A stretch of 64,000 bases of DNA from Mucidula mucida. Taxonomy: Eukaryota > Basidiomycota > Agaricomycetes > Agaricales > Physalacriaceae. Below the pieces are notes generated by a model that was given only the letters and a program-made list of their open reading frames with translations, searched no databases and was not told where the DNA came from. The position numbers and the translations under genes were made by a program. The DNA lies in assembly GCA_015501055.1 (NCBI GenBank), contig JADNYV010000003.1, positions 744,001-808,000 of the forward strand. The letters run 5' to 3'. Positions 46,101 through 58,496 of this stretch are shown here, piece by piece. Each line of letters starts with the position of its first letter. Position 1 is the stretch's first letter.

Positions 46101-48245
46101 ACAATGATGTCGGGATCGTTCTTATAGAAAGACTCTGAAAATATTTCAGTGGAGCTTAGCCGCGGAAAGGGCTCATTACTCACGAAGTAAACTGCTAAGC
46201 AGCATACGTTCGTTGTTCACAGGAGTTACACTTCCTCTCGTGCTAGACTGCGCTCTTGTCTCGAACTGTGGTGGGAATTTACCGAGCGGCCGCACTAAGG
46301 TTTGTACGGTGCAAGGCAGCTGTTCAGGAGGCTTGGTATCATCGATACCCACTGCGGTAATCCAGTTAGACGAACAAGGATGAGGAAACATGAACACAAA
46401 CTATTCTGCCAGGTTCTAGCCGTCACACAAACAACTTCTCTGGTGTTGTTCTCGTGATTCACGATAGTCTTGACACTCAAACTGACCACTGTCAAGGGTG
46501 GTACTTCTTTGGGTGCCGTTGGGTCGGAGTCGGGTATGGGACTGAAATCTTTAGGATCGGAGACTGTGTATTCAACTTTGCACCATGATTTCTAGCGATG
46601 GAGGTCATCAAGACGTTTCGTGTAATGCAGACTAACTTACGCCTATGTCGGACGCGTCAGGGTTCTTGATTTGAATCCAACAGGGACCCATTATTTTGCG
46701 TTTGAGAACGAGGAGCTCAAAGGCACTAGTGTTTGTACCAAACACTTTCTGGATCGTTCCACTATACGCATTGCAGGCAATTTGTGGTTCTAGTGATCGG
46801 TTAAAATGACGCGGTACAATCAAAAGAAGCTCGTACGAGTAAAAGGATAGACCACTTTGAGCCAGTCTCGCTCGTCTCGAGGAACCTCGACCTCAGCGAA
46901 CGCGTACTTGCGCTTGACAAATTTCGCCTTGAAACCTTTAATGCCATACTGCCTGCGGATGCCGTCGAAATCCTCTCGAACGCTTTCACGTGTCGGAACC
47001 TCGTCAGTCGTCACCAGTTCATCATCATGGAGTTCAAGGCGGGTCTCGCGAGGAAGAACGAAGAGGTTTCGCTCCAGACCTTGCACGGTCACGCAGCATG
47101 ACACCCACTGACCCGTGTTCCTATCCTTGACCTTTCCGGTAAAATACAGCTTTCCTTCAAGCTCCAGATAATCGAGCCAAAAGAAACGCAATGACCCGTC
47201 ATCTTCTAAGGCAGAGACGTCATTCGTGGAAGTAGAGGACGTTGACGTGGATCCTAAAGTCTCTGGTTCGGCTACAGGGAGCGTCTCGAAAATCTTCATC
47301 CAACCCGGGATCGTGTCTGGGTCGGGCTTCTGAGGCAGTGTGGCCTTATTGACGGGAGGGGGTTGTTTGACGGTAGGTTTGACGTCGGGTTCGTCGTCAA
47401 TGTCAATGTCCGCTCCAAAGAAATCCATATCGATATCCGAATAGTCATCGAGGATTTGCTCGACATCCGAGCTTCCATGCATATCTAGCTTTCCCAGTCG
47501 CTCAGCAGGTGAGGACAATCCAACGTCGGTTTTGAGTTTTTTGGCTGGACTGAACATGAACTCATCGTGGGGCGTGTCGAGGAATGAATCGTCTACTGGA
47601 CCATCAGATGAGGAGTCTTCGTAAGGTGTGCGAGAGCGGTAAGGCGCGGGGGAGGAGCTGTAGTCGTCGGATATCGAAGGCTTTCGTTTACGGGATCGAG
47701 GAAGAGAGGGTGTTGGTGCTGAGTCCAAGTCGCCGAGAAGATCAGCCATGAAGCTGCTCTCATCTTCTGCGGTTTTCTTTGGGCGATACGCGTTCATGGA
47801 TGGCATTGCGGGCGGCTGAACAGGTGGGCGCGTCTTTGCCTTGGACTCTGTCTTGACCGTCTTCTTGGAGGCTGAAAATCGTGATTACGCGAAGCAGGAG
47901 GTTACAAGAGAGCCAACCTTTCTTCTTATGCTTCCTATCGCGCTCGTCCTCCGACTCATATTCGTCTGCCTCTTCGAAATCGTCCATGCCATTGTCATTG
48001 TAGCCACCGACACCGTCGTCAACAACAAAGTCGTCTCTCTGTAGGCGACTTTGACGATCTTCTTGTACTTGTCCTCTGATACCTCGTCGTATATCTTCAC
48101 GTCCTCTTCTTCCTGGAAAGGGCGTCAGCCGGAACGCCCAGGCCTGGAGGTTACTGACTTTGTATTGGCGCGAGCCACCCTGGCGAGTGCGCTTGAGCTC
48201 TGCTAGAGCATTCAATTTCTTGGATTTGGAATCGCGACTTGACAT
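43181..48245 (-). CDS. POL1: DNA polymerase alpha catalytic subunit
   Basis: Family B polymerase that extends RNA primers in the polymerase alpha-primase complex. The start is [20 protein letters not shown]. The N-terminus is disordered and acidic, followed by [20 protein letters not shown]. Downstream come the exonuclease-like domain with [20 protein letters not shown] (nuclease acids changed, as in all Pol alpha) and AGNSWYES. Motif A is [19 protein letters not shown] (about 45300-45360). Motif B is [20 protein letters not shown] (about 44990-45060). Motif C, YGDTDS, is at 44823-44849. Two C-terminal cysteine clusters follow, then the end [15 protein letters not shown]. About 1,450 residues, many short introns, no intein. 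It diverges from the phosphatase gene. Confidence 0.95.
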
Positions 48246-48413
48246 GCTCAGCTGTTGTTGTGGGAGCTCAGAGAAACGCGACGTGATGCAGCGTGTATGT
48301 GACGTGACACATTGCCGAAGTCTGCCGGTTTGATTTCATTTGACTGACAGCGCGCCTATTGCTTGTATCACAACAAACAGTGCCACCAGTTGCCTCTTGA
48401 TCATCTAGCTCTC

Positions 48414-49056
48414 ATGTTATCATTCCCAACACAGTCCAGGTGGCAAACAGCTATGCTGGCAACCAAACTCTCGGCCAACAGCTATGCTGGCTTGAAGCTT
48501 GGAACCGCCAGTGCTATCACGCCACGCATATTTCTCTCAGACTATTTCACAGCACGAGATGAAAAGGTGCTCAATTCTCTTGGAATAACGCATGTTGTTT
48601 CCATCATCGAGCAGGATCCCGACATTCCTACTTGTATTCCAGAAGATAACAAGATGTGGATATCATTAGCAGACACTCCCACTGCAGATATACTTGCTCA
48701 TCTCGCCTCCACAACTAGCTTTATCACTGAGGCACTAGACAATCCGTCTAACAAAGTCCTTGTGCGTCCTCCCCATCCAAGTTCTCAGCACCCCGTACTG
48801 ATACCGATACCAGGTTCACTGCTTCCAGGGCATCAGTCGCAGTGCAACCGCGGTGATTGCGTACTTCGTCTCGACGGGCATGCCCGTCAATGATGCAGTC
48901 AAGTTTACCCAGTCGAAACGCGGGATAGTTCGACCGAATTTGGGCTTCATGAAGCAATTGCATACTTTTGCGGAACAATACTCGCATCTTCCACCTCCCA
49001 GGCACGACAATGTGTTTACCAAGAGTATCCGGCGGATGAAGATCAGTGATGGGTAG
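48414..49056 (+). CDS. Dual-specificity protein phosphatase
   Basis: Dephosphorylates Tyr and Ser/Thr; small single-domain DSP. The start is MLSFPTQSRWQTAMLATKLS; internal Mets follow at short distance. The domain opens ASAITPRIFLSDYFTARDEK, then LGITHVVSIIEQDPDI. One intron, then the catalytic loop VHCFQGISRSATAVIAYFV with the HCx5R Cys and Arg. Conserved DAVKFTQSKRGIVRPNLGFM follows, and the tail is HDNVFTKSIRRMKISDG. The general-acid Asp is probably in SLADTPTADI. The substrate cannot be told. Confidence 0.9.
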
Positions 49057-49180
49057 CTGCAAGAATACGGCAGCTCAAATCTGGTAAGACACCTTGATAC
49101 CTCGCAACATCAGTTAACGTGTTTCCCTACCAGGAGAATCAACACATACCATAGTATAGACCGTGATTTACTGTATTGTT

Positions 49181-49987
49181 CTATAAATCTGGATTGAGAT
49201 CCAAGTCGAGATCGAAGATCTGAGGTTGAGGCGCGCGCAAGTCCTGTCGATACGGATTGGCTCCAGCGCCCATGCGTTGATTAGCATCGGGTCCTTTGGG
49301 TGAGATACTTGCGGCTGCAATGACGGTCAATATCTGTTCATGCTGGACGAAATACAATGAAATACCTCTGACGGAATGAGTCTCCCCAGGCAAACCAAGT
49401 GGTGCTTCGGCATTGAGATGTCCTCGGCGCATTTTCTCTTCGTTGGGAAAAGGAGGAAAGAACAATGGCGGAGGAGGTCCTGCGACGTTGCGGTCTGGCA
49501 TGTTCGGGGGCGCCGACGTAAATGAACTGAGGCTCTGCGCGTATGCCAGAAGCTCAGGATATGGAATTGCGCCTATTCAACGCGTTAAAATGCATTCTTC
49601 GTTGCGTACAAAAGCATGCGCACCCTTTTTAGCATTTTCAATGGATCTAACCCGCTCGTCTCCTTCCTCGATAATAGCGTCGAGCTCCCGTTTCTCCTTG
49701 TCCAACTCGATGCATATTTCCCTCCAGCGACTATCCAAGTCCAGGATCTCGGCCTTTAGACGTTCAATTTTACGCTGTCGTATTTGATGTGCATGTGCCA
49801 AAGTCACTGCGGACGCCAAATCCTGGTCACAGGCAAGAAAAGCTGAAGCCGGCGGTGCTGATGCCTGAGGAGGTTTCGTTGGTGGAGAGAGAGCTACGAA
49901 AAGGGCTTGAGATAGCGATTGAAGGTCTTGAAGAGGTCCAAGCAGAACAGTAGACATCGCGGCATTCGGGTCGCTGCTATGCGACAT
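49181..49987 (-). CDS. MED4: Mediator complex subunit 4
   Basis: Middle-module subunit linking activators to RNA polymerase II. The ATG at 49987 starts MSHSSDPNAAMSTVLLGPLQ. The coiled-coil region is AHQIRQRKIERLKAEILDLD and WREICIELDKEKRELDAII. The family signature IPYPELLAYAQSLSSFTSAP with PPNMPD follows in exon 2. Exon 3 ends with an Asp/Leu repeat (QIFDLDLDLNPDL). Two introns. The 65-bp gap to the divergent CLC gene makes a shared promoter likely. Confidence 0.9.
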
Positions 49988-50052
49988 GGTGGTAGGCTGG
50001 TGGTAAGAGCACGGGGCTTTTACTCGGCTTCTGCTCTTCTCTTTCGACGTCG

Positions 50053-53000
50053 ATGACACCTACTGACTACCATGAAGAAACCTATGAGCTCAACGCGGAG
50101 GGTCACCTGGTCGACAGACAACCTCACTACGCCTCTAAATACCAGGACGGGAGCTCAATAGATTGGCTGTATGAGGAGCTTGTTGAACGGGAACGGACCC
50201 ATTCCCAACGCTCGCAGCGGGGTGTTCGCGGCTTAATTCTACCATGGTGGTCCTCTGCCCAACGATGGTTTATAATAATCGCGACAGGAATCGGAATTGG
50301 ACTTGCAGGCGCGTGGTTGGATGTTCTCGTCAAATGGTCAGTCTTCACGCAAGATCTCCATATATTGACTTACTGTAATTCCTTAGGTTGAGCGATCTAC
50401 GAGAAGGACGATGCACGTACGGGGTTTTCTACAACTCTGTATCGTGTTGTAGTGGGTTAGATCGTGAGTGTAACCTCCATCTCTACTCTTCGTTCCATCA
50501 ACAACTCGAATCCCCAGCTGGAGAGGTCTGTACGCAGTGGCAGAGTTGGAGTGATTTTCTAGGCGTCAGATTCATCTTTGCTCAATCGCTACTGCAGTCT
50601 TTTGTTTATGTGGCATTAGCTGTACGCACGTCACTTGGAGGATCAAATGTCGTTACCCATTAATGGCGCGTTAGGTTATATATTCTGGGAGCGCCGCACT
50701 ACTCGTCCAGGCATGGGCGCCATAGTTCGTTTACTTGTTGTCTGTTTTCAGACTCCTGTTGATCTATTGTTGTAGTGCATTCCACACTGGAAGTATGTCC
50801 GCGTCCTTTTTCCCGAGAACCTTCTAATAGTTTGGCGTAGTACCCGAGATTAAGGCTGTATGAACGCGTTTGCTCTCGCAGAGCCTTACTCATAACATAC
50901 AGATTCTAGGCGGTTATGTCTTCGACGCGTTCTTAACCCCATGGACACTTCTAATTAAAGCTCTTGGGTTGGCGTTGTCCGTAGCTTCAGGCCTTTCCCT
51001 CGGAAAAGAAGTAAAGAAACTGTGCCTACACGCAGGGTTGAAACTCACACTTTATTAGGGACCGCTAGTACACGTCGCATGTTGTATGGCGTTCCTGTTG
51101 TCAAGGTTTTTCGAGCAGTTCAGAACAAGCGAAGGTATGAAGCTCTCTTCTACTATTGTGTACTAAACAGAACTTCTCCAGGCCAGAAACGCAAGTTACT
51201 AGCTGCTGCGGCTGCCGCAGGCGTTTCTGTCGCATTCGGCAGTCCACTAGGTGGCGTGTTATTCGGGTTGGAGGGTTCGTGTTCTCTAGTTTCCTCCGTC
51301 TGATTGCTTGATTATCGTAGAGCTCGATACATTTGCCAGCGAGTCTGAAGTTATGTGGCGTGGCTTCGTCGCCTCGGCTATTGCCGCCGTTGCCTTGGAA
51401 TATGTTGATCCCTTTGGTACGGGGAAGCTTGTGCTTTTCCAGGTTCGTACATCATACTGTTGTTGTAACCAATGCAAACCACTACCGACAGGTCACCAGC
51501 GTTTTTGATGACACATGGAGAGCCTTTGAACTCGTAGGTTGTTCGGTTTTAGCTGTATGTCTGCCCTAACGCTATCTGTCACTCTAGATACCGTGGTTGG
51601 GTCTGGGTATACTTGGGGTGAGTTGGCTTCTACCATGTTGCCAACAACACTCACATGTATCGTAGGGCATACTAGGGCATTTCATGATCAAGTTAAACGT
51701 CCAAATCGCTGTTTTCAGAAGAAATTCATACCTGCATGATTGGCCTGTGGTAGAGGTCGTAGGGGTGGCTGCACTGACATCAGCTATCAGTTATCTGGTG
51801 GGTACAGTCGGATCTTATCTATATTGTTCTTACTCAAGCTCAAACAGATCGTGTTTGCAAGGTAGAACAACGCGGAGCTGAATCGGGTTTGTTCTAGTCT
51901 GACGTCCATTTCTAGAGTTCAAACAAGTGAATTAGTAGCCAACTTATTCCAAGAATGCGATCCTACGAAAGGGGACTATCATGGTCTGTGCAAGTGAGTA
52001 CATCGTGCTTTGGTTTTATATGTGTTGACAATCCTTAGCCCAACAGCGATGTGGGAAAACGTCTTTCTTCTTATTCTAAGCGCTATTGTGAAGTTTGGGC
52101 TGACCGCCTGGACGTTTGGTATGATGGTATGTGTGCTTCATCATTTTGGGCAATCTTTCCAAGCGGTCTGGAATAGATCCCTGCTGGAATCTTTTTGCCC
52201 ACCATCGCTATCGGAGCTTGTTTAGGTCGAGCTGTCGGATTATTGGTGTACGTCAGGTAGTTTGCTCAAGTCGCTCTTGCTTATCGACTTAGGCAAGGAC
52301 TATACAAGGCTTACCCCACCGCTTGGATTTTCCTCTCTTGTCCGCCTGATCCATCCGTGCGTTGTATATCTCCCGGGTTCTACGCCGTCATTGGTGCTTC
52401 TGGGATGTTGGGAGGGGTGACACGTATGACAAGTGAGTTGCCTCTGATGACTTGTAATGTCAATAAAACGACCCTCCCAGTTTCGCTCGTGGTAATATTG
52501 TTCGAGGTACTTCTACTTCATCTTGCGAGTCTGAACTTACTCACTACTTCATAGTTGACGGGCGCTCTTTCGCATGTGTTACCTATCATGATCTCTGTCA
52601 TGACAGCGAAATGGGTTGGGGATGCCTTTGGCAAGGATGGGATATATCCTGCATGGATCGCCCTACGTCAATACCCCTGGCTCCCTCCCGCAGACTACCG
52701 CGATGAAGGCCAGACGGGAGCGCACATAATGCGGCCTGTCGACGACCTCACAGTCATCGAAGATGGTCATTGCACACCTATAGACCTTGGTACGTGTCCA
52801 TCTGAACGATGTACACTTTGCTTACCTTTTGATAAGATAATCTCTTGAGTACTTCTCGCTTCTACGGATTTCCTGTGGTCTCGCAAGGGGAACTTATGGG
52901 CTTTGTGACGCGGGATCAGCTGAAACGAAGTATAGGTAAGGCGCCAGTCTCAAATCTGGCAGCACGCTCTAACGAGTGCGTAGATAATGTTCTTAGCGAG

Positions 53001-53336
53001 CAGCGCTCCAGAGCTTGTGTATTTGCCCCAAGCTTCATTTCATCTTCAGCATCTGAAGAGCATCTTGACTTTTCTTCTGTGCTGGAGACGTCCGTATTGC
53101 ACCTTCGTAAAGAAGTGCCACAAGAGTTGGTCGTCAAAATGTTCCAGAAACTTGTGAGTATCTTCGGACCTTCCGTGCTCTGGTTAACAATATCACAGAG
53201 TCTCCGACAAATTCTATTTACACATAGCGGAAAACTGGAGGGGATGGTGACGAAGACTGATGTGGCTGCACTTTTGAGGTCACACTTTCCGCACACTGGA
53301 GCTCTCAAAGACGATGCTCCTACATGGCATCGATAG
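50053..53336 (+). CDS. GEF1: CLC-family chloride channel/transporter (Gef1-like)
   Basis: Moves chloride (or exchanges Cl/H) in Golgi/endosome membranes, supporting acidification and copper loading of oxidases in yeast. About 18 exons were traced with frame intact. The N-terminus is MTPTDYHEETYELNAEGHLV, with a first helix RWFIIIATGIGIGLAGAWLD. The filter region reads FHTGIPEIKAILGGYVFDAF, and the gating-Glu motif is GLSLGKEGPLVHVACC. Next are AFGSPLGGVLFGLE, PAGIFLPTIAIGACLGRAVG (GxFxP) and YAVIGASGMLGGVTRMT. Two CBS domains follow (HIMRPVDDLTVIEDG, FPVVSQGELMGFVTRDQL, SGKLEGMVTKTDVAALL). The filter Ser of GSGIP is Thr here. The gating Glu argues for an exchanger-type or gated protein. Confidence 0.92.
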
Positions 53337-53495
53337 ATCTTAATGTTATCCTGACGTGTATATAATAGAAGGAGTATACTTCGTATCCAAACTACCTAAT
53401 ATAAAGAACGTGACAGAGTGACGGTGACATCCGCCTTCGCCAACGTCGTTGAGCATGTCCTACGTAGTGGGGTAGGGAAACGAGCGATAGCAGCA

Positions 53496-56400
53496 ATGAA
53501 CACAGGGTTGCTAATTCCTCTTACGTTCGCCAATGGACGCGACAAACCCGAGCCCATTGTTTCCGCAATAATCTCTCAGAATGGCACCGCCGTGCTTGGA
53601 TGCCAGGATGGAACGTCGTTTCTTCTCCACGACTCCCCTCCGTCTTCGCAAGTGGAAGGTCCGAAATATGAGCCCAAATTCATCCGATCTTCGCGTCCCG
53701 CCAGTCCTGTCGATTCGCGTACGACATCGCGTTCAATCTCACCCGCCAGCACTTCGTCTGGCCTCGCGCCCTTCGTTGTAGCATCTCGATCCAGAATATC
53801 TTCCGGAATCACCAAGGAACAGGTCGAGGCACCCAAGAACTTTGTCGATTTCGATGAGGAGCCTGACAAGCTCAAGGACTTGCTCAAAGGCAGGCGGCCG
53901 AGCAACAAACGGGGTTCCCTCGATGCATCCGTTGCCACTCTATCCGCGGAAGCACCTCCGAAGCGCAAGGACGGCGCTTATGGTTCCCTCTTGTCCGCAA
54001 ATAATTCGCCTGCGTTCACACCGGTCTCCGTCTCCGCCCCAAGTTCGCCCGTCACAAATCATCAAGCGCTCGAGTTCCAATGCCATGTCTTTCCACCCCC
54101 ACGATTCGGACAACCGCAGGTTGTTGCAGACCTGATGTCGACGAATGATGATTGTTATTTGACCCTCTATGTTTCCGGGTTCGTGTCATTATCGACGGTC
54201 TTCTCTTCGACTGACTTGTGGTCAGAGATCTTTCAGTGACTTCCAGTCTCGACGGACGATGTCTTGCTATGGTTCACATGGATGATGGACATTCAACGCA
54301 TTCTCACCATGATGTATCACTGAGCGGTCGGACTCATCGACATGGAGTGTGGCTGTGGCGCTGTCTACATCGTATTCAAGTCGCTCAGGTACTGCACAGG
54401 GCTTACTCTATGGTCATAATGATTGACCCACGACTTAGTCCACCTTTATAGTTGCCTCTGGGTCGATCAACTCAGACATGATACCACCAGATATTGAGAA
54501 TGACGATAATCAGCAACAATCTCGCCTGATTGTGTTTGAATACGCGAGGGGAGATCAAATAGGTGCTTCAAGTGTTGCCCTCACCAAGGTGGCTGAGTGG
54601 TTTGTTACGGGCACGTCTGTTGGAACCAGTCTCGATGATGGTAGGAGCATGACTCTTGCAACGTAGCGCTTCCTCACAAATGCAAGCTCAGGTCCCGCTA
54701 TCCTTCACTATGTATCATGGGAGAAACATCTCTTTTTATCATCCATTCAGCTCACAGCGGCTCCTTTGGTACAACCATTCGAGATACCTTCACATGATCA
54801 GAGCGGACTTGCAGCGTTACCAAATCCTTTCAAGTCCAACAAGGTAGTATCTACTGAGACTGTACCGGTACAGGAGAAGGAAACTGTTGTAGAACGAATC
54901 GTTCTGCAAGACCGTCGTGACGCCGGCTTCCTGGATGTTCCTGGTATCCTTTTGGGCGTGCGAGTACGAACGATGAGCACTCTGCGTATCTTGTGCTGGT
55001 CCGATTCGCACCTTGTGGTTTGTCTCCATCAACTCCGTTTACTCGTAACCCACAAGTCCATAGGGTTTCCAATGTATCGACACAAGCCTTCAACCAGTTT
55101 TTACTAACCAAATGGAAAACATTGAAAGTGTCGAATGGTTTACGAACGCGATCTATGCGATCGCCTTTCCGGTCCGTCTATTTCATTGGCGTATATCACT
55201 TGGTCCCATTTACATACTGCCAGGATCGAATAGAAGTCTACTCTCTCGTTACATGGACGCCGGGTTCTTTACCTGTGTACACTCCATCTCTTGTCTTATA
55301 TCGTGTGTCCTCATATTTCTTTCAGCCTGGTGCACACGCTCCCGACCGGGATTCACGACCTAGTCCAGTTGGTTTCTCCTGTTGAAGCTCTGATTGTTGA
55401 CCGTGGAAACGACAACGGCGAGCTTCAAGTTACGCGCATAACCTTTGACCCACTATCAAGCAACAAGATACAGCGCCGTTCCCGATGTTTGTTATACACT
55501 ACTCCATTGGAATCGACATCTAGACAACGCGGCAATCTAGTGACATCGGTGTTACCATTAGACTTGGATCTCATAATAACAGGACATGGTGCGCATCTAC
55601 TCTAAGACTTGAGCTTCACTTGATGACTTCGTTGACTTTCACCAGATGATGGGCTTTTGCGAACAACATCATTCACTCAGCTCTGTCAAGAAGAGCTATA
55701 TATCTCACAGAAGACATCTGACGTTGCTCTGGATGGCAGCATCGTTAGTTTACATATTGTCCAGAATGGTCGAACGAAAGAGCGGTACATCGTTGGGGGT
55801 GCCGACGACGGATCTATCGCGTTTTGGAATGCTGAGTACGTATGTGAGTGTGACATGAACTGATACTCATGATGTTCAGCACCTTCAAACTCAATGCACG
55901 TTGGATTGTCTTCGTGACGCCGCTGGCGCATGTATTGTATTTCAAAACTGTAGCAACGGGACCTCTTCGGGGATGTGTCCTATGTATCTCGCAGGATGGA
56001 ACGATTGCTGTCTTCGTCATTGACGGATTCCAATTGTGTGTTCTGAAGACAATTTTCTATCTGTCTTTCTAACATGAAAGACTTAGTCTCTACATCATCC
56101 CAGGCTCAGCGTTCCCTCTCATCAGGGTTTGCCTCGGTGAGGATAACCTTCTACTTATGTACGCGGATCGCCGTGCTCGGTTATGGGACATTAAAACCAA
56201 GGAGTTTTGGCGGTCCATGAATGCCGACAAAGCGGAAGAAATGCTCGGTCAGGGGGAATGGACAAATCTGTAGGCAGTGGTTCTGCAGCGTGCAAAGTAC
56301 TCATGTTGACTCTTCGCTAGATCAATCGAAAATCGTGATTGTCTTCCGGACGGAACGTTGAAGGCATTGCCAAATCAGGTTTCCAACAGTGGCAAGGTGA

Positions 56401-58416
56401 TTTGACGAATCCAAAGAAAACTTCTAACCTCATACCATCTAGCTTCCACGCTTATCTTTCACCTCGAATGGTTCATCATAGAGGCGATACAGGTCATGAA
56501 GACGATCAGTACTAGTCGAAATCAAACCCGCGTAATTTTGTCCATGCGAGATCGTCTTCGGACTTTACTTTCAGCGATTCTAACACAGGGTTTGAACAAA
56601 GGTATAGATGAGATATGTCAAGAAGACCTGGACATCCCACTTTCCTCCGTCGCAGTTGGCATAGCAAGGTATAGTTTTTACGGTGTTCCGATGACCTGCT
56701 CTCATTTTTATTAGTCACGGCGCTGTTACAACATTCGCAACGAAGTGTGCTTCTGACCGCTGGTGCATATCAGGAGACGTCACTGCATCATTGGCTCTTG
56801 CCATCACTACGGCGCTTCGTGCTCTAGGTCTTTTCGAAGGTCAGACATCCCATCTTTGATTTAGTTAGTTATAAGTTGTCTGATCGACTCGCACAGAACT
56901 TACAGATGCAACGAACACGGTGGCCTCGTTCTACGCCACCTCTCTTCCATCTGCTGTAGGCGATAAATATCAGCACCCTAGCCTCGCCTTCTTAGCGAGG
57001 CATTGGTTGAATGGATCGCGTGCGTGTTGTTCTCCACTTATCAGCATTATCCTAAATGGCTGCGACAGACGAAACACGACAGAGTGCTCGGTTTCTTTTC
57101 GACGCCGCTGTGGTCCGACTAACAGAAGAAAGTGCACTGAATATTGCAGAGCAATGGCAGCATCATTGTAACCTTCCTTTCTACTCAAACTTTCTCGTGC
57201 TTACTGGGATCCAAGTACCTTGTCTGCAACCTACTGCAGACAGAGAGTCACTGCGCGCTGCGCTCTCCTTGTTCATCTGTGGTTATTTGGCGGCCGAGAA
57301 ATACAGTTTGTTTCTTACAAGGTAAGCTCAATTATTCAAGACATGGACAACTCACGAGCCACCGTTCCAGCACGCTGACGGATATTTCCAAGTCTATCCA
57401 ACTCTACTTACATGACGAACAATCACTCTTTCGTGTTCTTGCCGTCGATCTCTGTTCGCGTGGCTTCCATATCTGGCAGCACTACATCGATGCCATGGAA
57501 ATTTTGCGCTCACTGTTCACCCTTGCCACGGCTTCCAAGAAGGAGGCTATATCCGCTCAAAATATCGGTGCTCAAGCTCGTTCAGCCGTCTTGCAAATAG
57601 CTGGTTCGAATACGCCGCTGTTCATGACAACGTTGGGTCTCGACATTCTTAGTCCTTTCAGTGTCGAATATCGCAAGTCTGTCTTGCAGATTGTAGCGTT
57701 TTTGATTCGGAAGGTTAGTGCATTGTATGTGGCTTTCTTGATAGAGGATGCTGAAGATCAACAGCGACCCATGGTGCTGTATCCTAATCTGCCCAAACTT
57801 TTGGAGTCCGTTGTGAAATCGCTTGATCCCAACTCGACGTCTCACAGAGATGCCGTTCTCGACACTGCGACGGAGATTTTAGGCCACGTCGTGAAAACGT
57901 ACGAAACGAGCTCTCTATTCGTTCAACCTCTAATGACGCGCTGCAGATTCCCTAGTATCGACTTCCATACGGGTACCCAACGATTGGCGGTGGGCACCAG
58001 TGAAGGCGCCCTAGTTATGTACGACCTGAAGACGGCAATCCGGCTGTACGTATTGGAAAATCACAAGAAACGAATAGCGGCGTGCAGTTTTTCTCCTGAT
58101 GGAAGACGTCTAGTTACACTGTCCCTTGAAGAGAGCGTAGTACTCGTGTGGAAAGTCGGTTCGAGTTTTTCGAGCTTCTTCAATCCTGGCGCGCCACCGA
58201 GACAAGGGCATTCTGGATCTGAGCCTTTCAAGACCCTGTCTTTCAACGTGGGCGATGAAGGTATGTTTGCTCGTTAATGCTTGTATTTGAATACTCATAT
58301 CAGGAGCAGCGAAGATGACCATTGCAGATAGCTTGCGGCTAGTACAATTTGAATGGCCTGCAGAACGCAGCGTCAGACTGAAGATACGCGAGAGTGTTCT
58401 AACGTTTAGCACCTGA
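53496..58416 (+). CDS. WD40 protein, WDR7/rabconnectin-3 beta-like
   Basis: Large propeller protein of the group that helps assemble V-ATPase in animals; role here inferred. The ATG at 53496 starts MNTGLLIPLTFANGRDKPEP with a first blade AIISQNGTAVLGCQDGTSFL. A Ser-rich insert follows (RPASPVDSRTTSRSISPAST). Many short exons cover the middle. A helical region includes FAPTRWCISG-type and ALSLFICGYLAAEKYSLFL segments. The C-terminal blades are FHTGTQRLAVGTSEGALVMY and KRIAACSFSPDGRRLVTLSL, with SSFFNPGAPPRQGH, ending RLKIRESVLTFST. The C-terminal layout is like human WDR7. The middle exons (54240-57000) were not all resolved, and frame breaks there are possible. Confidence 0.65.
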
Positions 58417-58496
58417 AGATAGTACATTATCATATACATGGAATTTCCTGGCGAAAGTGAGTAACTGTGTGAACTTGATCAGAGGCAGCCTACCTG

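Noticed and set aside
43181..48245. Possible intein in POL1, a known insertion site in some polymerases
   Set aside because: Motifs A, B and C are uninterrupted and no splicing-domain motifs are seen between them.
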